DNA from: Ignavibacteriales bacterium
GTDB lineage: Bacteria; Bacteroidota; Ignavibacteria; Ignavibacteriales; Ignavibacteriaceae
Reading direction: 5' to 3'
Assembly: GCA_016707285.1 (NCBI GenBank)
Contig: JADJIA010000002.1
Span: forward strand, 62,001-126,000
DNA length: 64,000 nt
The translations under genes and the position numbers were made by a program. Below the pieces are notes generated by a model that did not search any database, was not told the origin of the DNA, and was given only the letters and a program-made list of their open reading frames with translations. Shown piece after piece: positions 1 to 9,347 of this stretch (positions within the stretch are counted from its first letter, which is position 1; the number at the start of each line of letters is the position of its first letter).

Positions 1-11
1 TAATAGGCTTC

Positions 12-1274
12 TTATTCAACCTCGATGAGGTGGGTAAGAAGACCGTCTCTCAATTTTGGTTCAAACCATGTTGATTTTGGGGGCATCACTTCGCCTGCAT
101 CTGAAATCTTCATCAGATCTTCCACAGTAACGGGATAAAGTGAAAAAGCCACACCAAACTTGCCTGAAGTTGTTAATTTTTCAAGCTCTGCTGTTCCTCT
201 GATTCCACCAATAAAATCAATTCTTTTGCTTGTGCGGGGATCGTCAACCCCAAGAACCGGTTCAAGGAGGAAGTTCTGAAGGATGCTGACATCAAGCGTT
301 TCACCCACAGAAGTGGCACCTTTCAGTTTACCATCTTCAAAATGTTCCGGTTTTAATTTTAGTCCATACCACTTGCCATCAAGCAACATGCTAAATTCAC
401 CTTTTTGGGCCGGAGAAGCATTGGCATTTTCAGTCAGTTCAAAATTCTCTTTAATTTTGGAGAAAAATTGATCTTTTGTGTGGTTGTTAAGGTCGATGAC
501 AACTCTGTTGTAAGGAAGAATTTTTAGCTCTTCAGCAGGGAAAAGTACCGCAATGAAATAGTTGTAATCTTCCGAACCTCTGTGTGCAGGATTATTTTCT
601 TTTGCTACTGCTCTGGCTCTTGAAGCTGAAGCTGCGCGGTGGTGACCATCTGCAATGTAGAGATTTTTAACTTTTCTTACTTCTTCAACAATCGACTCGT
701 TCAAATCCAAAGGAATCTGCCATACTTCATGTTTGATTCCATCGGGGGCTGTAAACGCATAAAGAGGTTCAACAGAAGTCATCACAGAACTTGTAAGGGC
801 AGAAATGCTTTTTACACCTTTATAAGTAAGGAACACAACGCCTGTTTGGGCACCGGTTGTGATGATGTGATTTGTCCGGTCGTCTTCTTTAACTTTACGG
901 GTTTTTTCATGTTTCAGAATGATATTATTGTCATAGTCATCCACGGAAAAAGTGGCTGCGATGCCCGTCTGGCTTCTTCCATCCATCGTAAGACGATAGA
1001 GGTAAAATGATGCATCCTCTTCTTCAAGAAGTGGGGCATTTTTGGCAATTGTTTCCAGATTGGCTTTAGCCTTGGCATAAATTTCCGTTGAATACGGGTC
1101 CTGAGAATTTGGAAATTCAAGTTCAGAACGGGTAATTCTCAAAAAACTGAATGGATTGTTTTCTGCTAAATGTCTTGCTTCGTCGGTACTTACAACATCG
1201 TAAGGAACACTTGCAACCTGCTCGGCAACTGCTTTTGCGGGTCTTAGTGCTCTGAATGGTCTTATGACCGCCAT
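12..1274 (-). CDS. DUF1015 family protein
   Basis: A 420-aa cytosolic protein without signal peptide or membrane segments. It matches the DUF1015 family: the N-terminus has RPFRALRP (residues 5-12) and PYDVVS (24-29), a KHEKT motif sits at 121-125, and the family hallmark DGHHR is at 209-213. The biochemical role of the family is not settled, so no reaction is assigned. The length is typical. The start is supported by a good Shine-Dalgarno sequence (TAAGGAG) about 9 bases upstream. It stands alone, facing a long non-coding stretch, with the window edge on its 3' side, so an operon partner downstream cannot be excluded. Confidence 0.85.
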   Translation of the reverse strand: MAVIRPFRALRPAKAVAEQVASVPYDVVSTDEARHLAENNPFSFLRITRSELEFPNSQDPYSTEIYAKAKANLETIAKNAPLLEEEDASFYLYRLTMDGRSQTGIAATFSVDDYDNNIILKHEKTRKVKEDDRTNHIITTGAQTGVVFLTYKGVKSISALTSSVMTSVEPLYAFTAPDGIKHEVWQIPLDLNESIVEEVRKVKNLYIADGHHRAASASRARAVAKENNPAHRGSEDYNYFIAVLFPAEELKILPYNRVVIDLNNHTKDQFFSKIKENFELTENANASPAQKGEFSMLLDGKWYGLKLKPEHFEDGKLKGATSVGETLDVSILQNFLLEPVLGVDDPRTSKRIDFIGGIRGTAELEKLTTSGKFGVAFSLYPVTVEDLMKISDAGEVMPPKSTWFEPKLRDGLLTHLIEVE

Positions 1275-2220
1275 CTTATCTAACTCCTTAAAAAAATATA
1301 TTAATGGAACTTCTAAATAACAAAATTTTTACGAATTGTAATAATTTTGAGGCTTGGTGTGGAATTTGAGGGGGGATGGTTCCAGGGGATAAGGGGACTG
1401 CATGCCAAAGGCATCCCGTTGGGAGATACACGCAGATTAGACGGAGTTTCGCGGAGGGGAGGGATGGTTACACGGATGCCACGGATTTAACACAGATTTC
1501 CACGGATGAAGTTTGAACACGATATTCACGATGGAAAAGATAATCACGATGGGAAAACATGCAGACTCGTCGGAGTTGATGATGTTGGATCACGATAATG
1601 AAAAAAAGATATTCACGATTATGGCAAACCTGACTCGTCGGAATGTCATGAATTCCTAGACAAAAATGAGAACTACATGAAATTCCATTTTTTTCCGCGA
1701 AACGGAATTGAGGTTCGTAGTTTATGATCAATTATTGTTCGAAAATCCCTTTTTAACGCGAAAGACAATGGAAAATATAAAGTTCTAATATTGCTTCTTA
1801 AAAACGAAAAATTTGAGAAAATCATGAAAAATGCCGGATGAAAACTATTGACTGAGATAAAAAGGTGTTCACAAAATAAACGAAAATACCTGACAGAGTT
1901 GAAAACCCCTTGGGAACGAAACCCGGGGGCTCTTTAGAGGGTTGTCTAAGGAGTAACCTGAACAGGATCGGTATAAAGTTGTATGACAGTCTTTCGCTTG
2001 AAGAATACGATAAATTATAGCGATTTTAGAAACACCGGTTCTATACCTTGCAACTTCTTAATAATGCGAGAAAAGTACTGATCGACAATACTTGAATCAA
2101 TAGAGCAAATAGAATCTGGCAATATTGTGACAATCTCCATCCCCCAACCTTAAACTGCCCCCAAATTGAACCTTTCCGAATAGATAGATGTTATAACATA
2201 TAATAGAACCCGGAGAAAAA
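1275..2220. other. Long intergenic region without a convincing gene
   Basis: These 946 bases lie between two divergent genes and hold no ORF with recognisable protein content. The first half carries a copy of a dispersed intergenic repeat (1386-1508). It is followed by several short recurrences of TTCACGAT/ATCACGAT (about 1520-1620) and two copies of GACTCGTCGGA (about 1563 and 1631). From 1740 to 2200 the sequence is AT-rich and I see no tRNA, small-RNA fold or recognisable coding remnant. Promoters for both flanking genes must lie here, but none is clear enough to call. Confidence 0.6.
1386..1508 (+). repeat. Dispersed intergenic repeat, copy 1
   Basis: This segment contains GGGGACTGCATGCC, a short inverted repeat GCATGCC/GGCATC, then GGGAGATACACGCAGATTA and a series of CACGGAT words. 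It is roughly 85% identical by eye to the reverse complement of 42291-42412, and its CACGGAT part resembles 33050-33130 and 42151-42235. There is no coding potential. Its function is unknown. Confidence 0.75.
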
Positions 2221-3048
2221 ATGAACCTAAATGATATCAAAAACTTAAATAAAACGCACAATTCCACAGACAAGATGCCCGTATTATTTGTTGGGCATGG
2301 CAGCCCGATGAATGCGATTGAGGAGAATGAATTCTCGGCGGGTTGGCGGAAAGCCGGGGAGTCACTTCCAAAGCCATCAATGATTTTATGTGTGTCGGCA
2401 CACTGGGAGACAGATGGTACATTTGTGACGGCGGTTCCAAAACCGGAGACAATTCACGATTTTTACGGTTTCCCAAAGGAATTGTTTGCTGTTCAATATC
2501 CAGCTCCGGGAAATCCCGGGATGGCGAAAGAAATCAGTGATGAGATCAAATCGACCGATGTTGGATTGGACGAAAAGTGGGGACTCGATCATGGTGCCTG
2601 GAGTGTTATTAAACATATGTACCCAAATGCCGATGTTCCGGTGGTGCAATTTAGTATCGACAGAAGAAAAGGCCCCAATTATCATTATGAACTTGCAAAA
2701 GAGCTCTCATTTTTGCGCAGAAAAGGGGTATTAATTGTGGGGAGTGGGAACATGATTCATAATCTCCGTGTGATTGCATGGAATAAAATGAATGAAAGTG
2801 AATATGGTTACGATTGGGCACACGAGGCGGATTTTAAGCTGAAAAATATAATCAACGGTGGAGACTTCAAGGAATTGGTGAATTATTCCAAACAGGGGGG
2901 AGAGATGGAAATGGCGGTGCCCACTCCGGAACATTTTATTCCGTTGCTTTATACATTGGGTCTTAAGGAGGAGACAGATCAGTTGTCATGGTTTAATGAC
3001 AAACTTGTTCTCGGCTCAATTTCCATGGCATCATTGTTGATCGGATAA
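2221..3048 (+). CDS. ygiD: 4,5-DOPA-extradiol-dioxygenase-like protein (LigB/YgiD family)
   Basis: A 275-aa soluble protein of the LigB extradiol ring-cleavage dioxygenase superfamily, closest in style to YgiD. Visible motifs are GHGSPMNA (H26), SAHWET (H61), DHGAW (H124), GSGNMIHN (H180) and PTPEHFIPLL (H238). The histidines at 26, 61 and 238 fit the metal-binding set of this family. Members open catechol rings such as L-DOPA, but the physiological substrate in bacteria is generally uncertain, and nothing nearby points to an aromatic pathway. The start follows a GGAG box 6 bases upstream. It is transcribed alone and is convergent with the kinase gene at 3151. Confidence 0.88.
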   Translation: MNLNDIKNLNKTHNSTDKMPVLFVGHGSPMNAIEENEFSAGWRKAGESLPKPSMILCVSAHWETDGTFVTAVPKPETIHDFYGFPKELFAVQYPAPGNPGMAKEISDEIKSTDVGLDEKWGLDHGAWSVIKHMYPNADVPVVQFSIDRRKGPNYHYELAKELSFLRRKGVLIVGSGNMIHNLRVIAWNKMNESEYGYDWAHEADFKLKNIINGGDFKELVNYSKQGGEMEMAVPTPEHFIPLLYTLGLKEETDQLSWFNDKLVLGSISMASLLIG

Positions 3049-3150
3049 ACCCGGAGCAGAAAGCAAATATGTTTTCTCATCGGATTGAGGGGGAGATATA
3101 TCCTGTGGGGTTACCGGAATGGAAACCCCAAAAAGCCGGAATACGAGGTT

Positions 3151-4797
3151 TTAACCGGAATTTTCAACTTTATCCGGGAGAGTGAAACTGAAGGTGCTTC
3201 CAATTCCGGGTTTACTTTCCACTTTAAATGTGCCGTTATGTTTTTCGACTGCCTGTTTGCAGAAACGGAGACCCAGACCGGTACCTTTTTCATTGTTGGT
3301 TCCCTGAGTTGAGGTGTGAAAATCGGGGTTAAGGAGATTTTCAACCACTTTGGAGTCCATACCAATACCGTTATCCATCACAGAAATTTCTGCTCCATCG
3401 CCTTTAATGGATGCCGATATCTTTACCAAGCCACCATTTTTTGTGAATTTGATAGAATTGGAAACAAGATTTCTAATTAGAGTTCGTAAGACCCTGGGAT
3501 CGGCATAAACTTCAAAATCTCCGTTAACTTCACACGACAGCATGATATCTTTTTCCTGGGCAAGAGCTGAAACAGAATCGAAAACTTTCATCACCTCTTC
3601 GTAGAGTAGAAGAGTTTCAGGATTAAATGCCAACTGGTTTGATTCAATTCCCGACCAATCGAGCAGGTCGGTTAACAACTCATATTGTTTGTGAAGAGCG
3701 ATATTTAATTGTTTACTGAGTTTAATTATCTCACTTTTACTGAGCAAATCAATTCCATCCGATAATAATTCGGAAAGATTAAGAAAAATATGGAATGGAC
3801 TTCTGAGATCGTGGGCGAGAAGGGAGAAGTATCTGTCTTTTGATTCGATTGAATTTTTGAGGCCGTCCATATGGTTTCTAAGTTTCTGCTCTGTCTCTTT
3901 CCTTGCGGTAATATCCCTTGATATTCCAAAGATATGGGAAACATCCCCGCTTTTATCGTAAAAAGGTGAACCATTGCTGGCATGCCAGCGAATGGAGCCG
4001 TCTTTTTTAATTACCCGGAACTCAAGGACAGCGGGCATCTTCTTTAAGAAGAAAACCTGTTTATAATATTCAATGCACTTGTCAATGTCTTCGGGGTGGA
4101 CATAATGTTCAAATGTTGTACCAACAACCTCGTCAGGACTATGTCCCATCCATTTCTCCCATTTAGGAGACACATAAGTAAACTTTCCTGTTTTGTCCAT
4201 TGTATAGATTATGTCATCAACATTTTCCACCAAAGAACGGAATCTCTCTTCGTTTTCTCTTAATTTCTCTGCCTGCTCAATCTTTTCGTTGATTTCATTC
4301 TGCAGTTCAGCAGTTTTTTCTTCAACAAGTTCTTCAAGGTGACCTTTATAACGCCCTGCAATTTTTGAGTGAAGACTGTTTTCGAGTTGGAGTGCGCAAA
4401 CATTTAACAGGTTTCTGACGGCAGGTTCATATTTTCGGAATAAAAAGGGATCGGAAATGGAAATTTTTAGAAATCCAAAAGTTGTTTTAAAGGTCTTTAA
4501 CTGGAACAGGATTTCGTTCCCGGGCAGGTCAACTACAGGAGGAAGATACTTTCCGCCGAGACTTCCAACAAGCGAATAAAAATTTTGATTGTCGAGACTT
4601 TCAGCTTTTTCCAATGTAAGTATTTCGGATCGGAGCGTAAGCTCAACAAACTTGATACCGGGCACAGATTGAATGGCGCATGCCACAAAATCTCCAAGGT
4701 TCACCGCTTTATCGAAAACCTGAAGCGTGCTTTGTGCAGCGAGAATACGGTTCAGGATAATAATTTCCTGGTGATCGCTGTGTTTAACCTCTTGCAT
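3151..4797 (-). CDS. PAS-domain sensor histidine kinase
   Basis: A 548-aa cytoplasmic histidine kinase with no transmembrane segment. The order is a GAF-like N-terminal region (about 20-145), a coiled coil (about 150-185), a PAS/PAC domain (about 186-305, ending GISRDITARKETEQKL), a HisKA dimerisation domain with the phospho-acceptor in LLAHDLRSP (H329), and an HATPase domain near the C-terminus with NLVSNSIKFT, DNGIGMD and GTGLGL boxes. It lies 63 bases downstream of a MEDS-domain gene on the same strand, which suggests a shared signalling unit. No response regulator is adjacent, so its partner is encoded elsewhere. The signal is unknown. Confidence 0.9.
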   Translation of the reverse strand: MQEVKHSDHQEIIILNRILAAQSTLQVFDKAVNLGDFVACAIQSVPGIKFVELTLRSEILTLEKAESLDNQNFYSLVGSLGGKYLPPVVDLPGNEILFQLKTFKTTFGFLKISISDPFLFRKYEPAVRNLLNVCALQLENSLHSKIAGRYKGHLEELVEEKTAELQNEINEKIEQAEKLRENEERFRSLVENVDDIIYTMDKTGKFTYVSPKWEKWMGHSPDEVVGTTFEHYVHPEDIDKCIEYYKQVFFLKKMPAVLEFRVIKKDGSIRWHASNGSPFYDKSGDVSHIFGISRDITARKETEQKLRNHMDGLKNSIESKDRYFSLLAHDLRSPFHIFLNLSELLSDGIDLLSKSEIIKLSKQLNIALHKQYELLTDLLDWSGIESNQLAFNPETLLLYEEVMKVFDSVSALAQEKDIMLSCEVNGDFEVYADPRVLRTLIRNLVSNSIKFTKNGGLVKISASIKGDGAEISVMDNGIGMDSKVVENLLNPDFHTSTQGTNNEKGTGLGLRFCKQAVEKHNGTFKVESKPGIGSTFSFTLPDKVENSG

Positions 4798-4860
4798 TAC
4801 TCACCCCACCCCGGGGATCCGGCTTTTTACGCTTTTTCACCTTTCTGTCTGTTAATCGTA

Positions 4861-5481
4861 TCATTTTTGTTTCCCCAGATATTCATCGGGAGTTTCGTAA
4901 TAAGGATTTTGGACAACCATCCCTTTAACAATCATGAATGGATGAACCTTCAGAACTCCAAGAATTGTGGCGCCATTAAACCTGGTTGCGTCATACTGAC
5001 ACATAACTATCAACGGATGGTCAATAATTACATTATTGATTCGTGATTCATATTCGAGCAGACGCTCTGATCCGGGCATTCCCTTTAACGCCCATGACAT
5101 CTCACCTGAACCCCTGCAGCCATGAAATCCTCCGTCTTTTGCAGAATGATAAATTCCTTTAAGTTTGTCGAGCATTTCATCGGGCTCAAAGGTTCCATCG
5201 GGAGTGTATATTTCAGAAGCGGTTGCGAGAAAAAGCTGGTCGGGGTACAGATCATTACTGCTTCTGACATCATACTGCTTCAGCCACTCGGTGGCATCAA
5301 GCGGTTTTGGCTGGTCGGCAAAATAGGCAACTTTTTCAAATGAACTTAAGCCACTTTGCGTGAAGTTTTGAACTATCTCTTTTCTCTCTTCCTCATCGTT
5401 GTAAATCAGGCAGATATGTAATCCGCCGGGGGAAGTGAGTTTTGTGAAGCCAAGATCAACTTCAGAGTTTATCCATGACAC
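4861..5481 (-). CDS. MEDS-domain sensory protein
   Basis: A 206-aa protein matching the MEDS domain (methanogen/methylotroph DcmR sensory domain). It begins with GLHICLIYNDEEERKEIVQNF, has a central DPA-like region, and closes with the characteristic MCQYDATRFNG ... VHPFMIVKGMVVQNPYY. MEDS domains are thought to bind small, perhaps hydrocarbon-derived ligands, and often occur fused or adjacent to histidine kinases. Here the domain is a free-standing protein upstream of a soluble PAS kinase, so the inferred role is an input subunit for that kinase. It has no signal peptide or membrane segment. Confidence 0.82.
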   Translation of the reverse strand: MSWINSEVDLGFTKLTSPGGLHICLIYNDEEERKEIVQNFTQSGLSSFEKVAYFADQPKPLDATEWLKQYDVRSSNDLYPDQLFLATASEIYTPDGTFEPDEMLDKLKGIYHSAKDGGFHGCRGSGEMSWALKGMPGSERLLEYESRINNVIIDHPLIVMCQYDATRFNGATILGVLKVHPFMIVKGMVVQNPYYETPDEYLGKQK

Positions 5482-5654
5482 TTTTTACCTCAATTTAACT
5501 GTTTCAACATTAGAAAAGCATTTTGAGACTAAACAATTTGATCTACCCGGTCTCAAAGAATCTCTATTAAATCATGGTTTTAACTTAATCTATTTTTACC
5601 AAAAATCAAACAGTTAACTGAATATTTTACGAATGTGTGATATTATAGACAAAT

Positions 5655-5701
5655 TTGGGGGAAAGGGGCTCAGAGTGGTGGTGAACAGGGAGAACCCCCA
5701 A
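5655..5701. repeat. Short inverted repeat in intergenic region
   Basis: TTGGGGG (5655-5661) and CCCCCAA (5695-5701) form a perfect 7-bp stem with a long G-rich loop, upstream of the lipoprotein gene at 5755. It could be a 5' UTR structure or chance. No T-tract follows. Confidence 0.3.
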
Positions 5702-5754
5702 CATCAAAAAACAAACATTTGGAACTCTTTATTAAAATTTTTTCTTTTAAAGGT

Positions 5755-6852
5755 ATGGATAAACCCGACCGAAAATCATTTATTAAAATTATTAGTGTCA
5801 TTCTGTTTATTGTTTCCCTGTCAGGATGCAGGTCGCTTGATGACTTTAATCGTGATACGATGACGATGAAAGTGGATTCACTGCGCATCATCAAACCCGG
5901 ATGGGTTGGAAATCCGGTGGATGAGGATGGAAGGTTTGTGAATCATGAATTCCCGGCGAATCAGGATTATAATAACTTTTTCCTTTGGCAGGCGAGTGGG
6001 AATCCACAAAAAGAAGAGAAGAAAAACGACACTTTCCGTCTGAAGACAGTAAATGCCTCTGAATTTTTGAAGAGCAGGGAAGAGGGAATTGTTTTAATCG
6101 GGCATGCCTCCTTTTTAATTCGCACCGGTGGGAAACTCATAATAACCGATCCACAATTAACCTCCCCCTCGATGTGGAACAGGCGATATTCCACTCTACC
6201 TTTTAAAATAGAAGAATTAACCGGAATCGATTACATTCTGCTCTCCCATGATCATTTTGACCATATGGACGAAGAGAGCTTAAAGCAGCTTTACAAACAA
6301 AATCCAAATGTTGTAATTCTTACCGGGCTCAGAACAACTCCTCTTATGCAAGAATGGATGCCCGGTGTAAGGGTGATGGAAGCCGGATGGTATCAGGAAT
6401 ATCAAACCGGGAAAGATTCAATTTCTTTTACATTTCTACCCACAAGGCATTGGAGCAGAAGGGGGTTGTTTGATCAAAATCTCCGACTCTGGGGTTCCTT
6501 TTTAATCAAAAGTAGCGATATCAAAATATATTTTGGTGGTGATTCAGGATATGGCAGCCATTTTGAAGAAATTTTTAATCTCTTTGGAGAGGTGGATTAT
6601 GCAATAATCGGGATTGGAGCATACAAACCCCGCTGGTTTATGCACGCAAATCATACCTCACCACTTGAAGCACTCAGGGCAGCAAGGCTAATGAAAACCA
6701 AAAATTTGATCCCGATGCACTACGGAACATTTGCAATGGGAGACGAACCTTTGGGTGATCCCCACAGAACCGTAACAAGGGAATATGCCAAGAGGAACTA
6801 TAAATTTAGACTCATTCTCCCAAATCCCGGGGAAAAGATCGTATTTAAGTGA
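5755..6852 (+). CDS. Lipoprotein MBL-fold metallo-hydrolase (UlaG/NAPE-PLD-like)
   Basis: A 365-aa metallo-beta-lactamase-fold hydrolase with a lipoprotein signal: a basic start, a hydrophobic stretch and the lipobox LSGC. The metal-binding core is LLSHDHFDHMD (HxHxDH), with GGDSGYG and the late histidine in PMHYGTF. This arrangement resembles the L-ascorbate lactonase/N-acyl-phosphatidylethanolamine phospholipase D group of periplasmic or membrane-attached enzymes. The substrate cannot be read from the sequence. The frame is open to a TTG at 5719, but the ATG at 5755 is preferred because it starts directly at the signal peptide. It is a single gene, followed after about 210 bases by tex. Confidence 0.85.
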   Translation: MDKPDRKSFIKIISVILFIVSLSGCRSLDDFNRDTMTMKVDSLRIIKPGWVGNPVDEDGRFVNHEFPANQDYNNFFLWQASGNPQKEEKKNDTFRLKTVNASEFLKSREEGIVLIGHASFLIRTGGKLIITDPQLTSPSMWNRRYSTLPFKIEELTGIDYILLSHDHFDHMDEESLKQLYKQNPNVVILTGLRTTPLMQEWMPGVRVMEAGWYQEYQTGKDSISFTFLPTRHWSRRGLFDQNLRLWGSFLIKSSDIKIYFGGDSGYGSHFEEIFNLFGEVDYAIIGIGAYKPRWFMHANHTSPLEALRAARLMKTKNLIPMHYGTFAMGDEPLGDPHRTVTREYAKRNYKFRLILPNPGEKIVFK

Positions 6853-7066
6853 AAAAAATATTAAAAAAAAGTATAAAATGTTGATTTATCGTTTGTTTTT
6901 AAATAATTTTATGTACATTGTGTATTCAAAATCATATTTTTAGTTAGAAGCAGAAGATTTCCCCCGTATTGTCAACCTTACTATACATTCGTTTTTTATC
7001 GTGAAGTCAGCCCTCTCCTAAGAAGCTTTCCACCGGAATTAGTAGATTAACTCTCATCGAAGAACC

Positions 7067-9256
7067 ATGAATATACCAAATCAGATTACACAAGAGCTCG
7101 GCTTACGCAAAGATCAGGTAAATTCTGTCTTAAATCTTCTTGCAGAGGGTTCCACTATACCGTTCATCGCCCGCTACCGTAAGGAGCAGACGGGTGGATT
7201 GGACGAAGACCAGCTCCGTACCATTGAAGACAGGCTCACCTACCTCAATATGCTTGAGGAGAGAAAAGCTGTTGTATTAAACAGTATTGAAGAACAGGGG
7301 AAACTAACAGATGAACTTAAATCGAAAATTGAAAACAGTTTAAGGCTTCAGGAAGTTGAAGACCTTTACCTCCCTTTCAAACCGAAGAGAAAAACCAGAG
7401 GAACAGTAGCAAAAGCCAAAGGGCTTGAGCCACTGGCACTTCACCTGCTTGACAACTATAACGATACCACAACCCTTGAGGAGCTTGCTTCCGCATATAT
7501 TAATGAAGAACTTGGTGTTCTAACCGTTGAAGATGCAATTAAAGGCGCAAGCGACATTATAGCCGAGATGGTAAGCGAGAACGCTGAAGTCAGGAAAACG
7601 GTTCGTGATTATGTATCGAGTGAAGCTTTAATTAAGGTTGAAAAATCTTCCGATGCTCCTGAAGTGAGTGAAAAAAATCTCAAACTCAGGGCTAAAGGGG
7701 AACAGGATGTTTACAGAACCTATTATGATTTTCAAATTGATATCAGTAAAATAAAACCCTATCAGATAATGGCTCTTGACAGAGGTGAGAGGGAGAAATT
7801 CCTCAAAGTTCACTTTACAGTTGAGCCAACAGCAGCGCACTCCAAAATCAATGAAAGCTTTTTTAAAGATAAAAAAGGCAGTTTCGATCATTTTTTTGAG
7901 GCAGTAGTGGAAGATTCCTTCAAGAGGTTGATTTTCCCTTCGATCGACAGAGAAGTAAGGAATGAGCTGGTTTATGAAGCAGGGTTGCACGCAATTGAAG
8001 TTTTTGCTGAAAATCTGCACAATGTTTTACTTCAGCCACCTCTTCTCGACAGAGTAATTATGGGGCTTGATCCGGGGTTTGCTTCCGGAACAAAAGTTGC
8101 GATTATCGACGAAACAGGAAAGTATATCGATGGTGTCACCATCTATCCTCATCCTCCACAAAATCGAATAGCAGAAGCTGAAAAAGTTGTGGTTGCACTC
8201 ATCAATAAATACAAAGTTGATGTTGTGGCAATCGGAAACGGAACTGCAAGCCGCGAAACCGAGACTTTTGTCTCAGAACTTATTAAAAAGAATTCACTTG
8301 AAGCAAAATATATAATTGTAAACGAAGCGGGAGCTTCAGTATATTCTGCTTCTGAAGTGGCAAAAAAAGAATTCCCCGACCTTGAAGCTTCGCAGAGAGG
8401 CAACATTTCAATAGCAAGAAGACTACTTGATCCATTATCGGAGCTTGTAAAAATCGATCCCAAATCAATTGGCGTTGGTCAGTATCAACATGATGTTGAT
8501 CAAAAACTTCTGGCAAAAAAACTTGATGATGTTGTTGTAAGCTGCGTTAACTATGTGGGTGTGGATCTTAACACTGCCTCCTCCTCACTATTAACTTATG
8601 TTTCAGGTCTAAACAAAAGACTTGCAGACTCGATAGTGAAACACAGAGAGAGCAAAGGAAAATTTAAAAAAAGAAGTGAGCTTTTGGGCGTCCGTGGTGT
8701 TGGCGAAAAGGTGTACGAACAGTGTGCCGGATTCCTCAAAATACCGGATGGCGATGAGCCACTTGACAGCACATTTATCCACCCTGAATCTTATGAAACA
8801 ACCAACAGGTTACTCGAAATGGTTAATATCAAACCGTCAGAGATTAAAGAGACAGGTGGAGCAATAAGTTTCTATATAAACAAGATTAGCCTGAAGAAAG
8901 TAGCGTCAGAATTAAATGTTGGCGAAATGACTCTTCAGGATATAATCGAAAACATCAAAAAACCGGGGAGAGATCCAAGAGAGGAACTACCCCCACCAAT
9001 CCTTAGGAGTGATATAATGAAGATGGAAGATCTTAGACCAGGCATGAAAGTAAAAGGAACCGTTAGAAACGTTGTAGATTTCGGTGCATTCATCGATATC
9101 GGCGTAAAACAAGACGGTTTACTCCACATTTCAAAAATGAAACAAGGTTTCGTTAAAAATCCAAGTGAAGTTGTCGCCGCTGGTGATATACTTGAAGTAA
9201 CTATTACTGAAGTAGATCTCGACAGAAAAAGAATTTCCCTTAGCTTAGTCGACTAA
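7067..9256 (+). CDS. tex: Tex-family RNA-binding transcription accessory protein
   Basis: A 729-aa protein of usual Tex length. The N-terminus carries the Tex signature (PFIARYRKEQTGGLDEDQLR). The middle has the YqgF/RuvC-like fold with GLDPGFASGTK, followed by helix-hairpin-helix segments (GLNKRLADSIVKHRESKGKF, then RGVGEKVYEQC). The C-terminal 80 residues form an S1 RNA-binding domain (GMKVKGTVRNVVDFGAFIDI). Tex proteins bind nucleic acid and influence transcription in many bacteria; the precise role varies. The gene stands alone. Its 3' end is convergent with the hydrolase gene at 9348 across a hairpin-forming spacer. Confidence 0.95.
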   Translation: MNIPNQITQELGLRKDQVNSVLNLLAEGSTIPFIARYRKEQTGGLDEDQLRTIEDRLTYLNMLEERKAVVLNSIEEQGKLTDELKSKIENSLRLQEVEDLYLPFKPKRKTRGTVAKAKGLEPLALHLLDNYNDTTTLEELASAYINEELGVLTVEDAIKGASDIIAEMVSENAEVRKTVRDYVSSEALIKVEKSSDAPEVSEKNLKLRAKGEQDVYRTYYDFQIDISKIKPYQIMALDRGEREKFLKVHFTVEPTAAHSKINESFFKDKKGSFDHFFEAVVEDSFKRLIFPSIDREVRNELVYEAGLHAIEVFAENLHNVLLQPPLLDRVIMGLDPGFASGTKVAIIDETGKYIDGVTIYPHPPQNRIAEAEKVVVALINKYKVDVVAIGNGTASRETETFVSELIKKNSLEAKYIIVNEAGASVYSASEVAKKEFPDLEASQRGNISIARRLLDPLSELVKIDPKSIGVGQYQHDVDQKLLAKKLDDVVVSCVNYVGVDLNTASSSLLTYVSGLNKRLADSIVKHRESKGKFKKRSELLGVRGVGEKVYEQCAGFLKIPDGDEPLDSTFIHPESYETTNRLLEMVNIKPSEIKETGGAISFYINKISLKKVASELNVGEMTLQDIIENIKKPGRDPREELPPPILRSDIMKMEDLRPGMKVKGTVRNVVDFGAFIDIGVKQDGLLHISKMKQGFVKNPSEVVAAGDILEVTITEVDLDRKRISLSLVD

Positions 9257-9267
9257 AAACAGATTTT

Positions 9268-9340
9268 GACACGAAGAAAAGAAGTTAAGAAGGGACACGA
9301 AGAACCTTCTTGAGCTTCTTTCCTTCTTGACTTCGTGTTC
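9268..9340. repeat. Inverted repeat between convergent genes, possible bidirectional terminator
   Basis: The arms GACACGAAG...AAGAAGG (9268-9293) and CCTTCTTGACTTCGTGTTC (9322-9340) pair with one bulge. An inner alternative stem, AAGAAGG (9287-9293) with CCTTCTT (9305-9311), is perfect. It fills the spacer between two converging genes, where a two-way terminator would be expected, but lacks a clean T-tract. The CACGAAG word also recurs as a direct repeat inside it. Confidence 0.5.
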
Positions 9341-9347
9341 TAAGGGT

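Noticed and set aside
1468..1731. An 87-aa ORF on the minus strand
   Set aside because: It lies over the repeat-rich intergenic region, has biased composition and no family resemblance or ribosome-binding site.
1880..2200. A possible tRNA or small RNA in the gene-free region
   Set aside because: No cloverleaf, T-loop or conserved small-RNA structure can be built; GC-rich parts do not pair.
5633..5863. A 76-aa plus-strand ORF overlapping the start of the lipoprotein gene
   Set aside because: It overlaps the better-supported lipoprotein gene in another frame and has no recognisable features.
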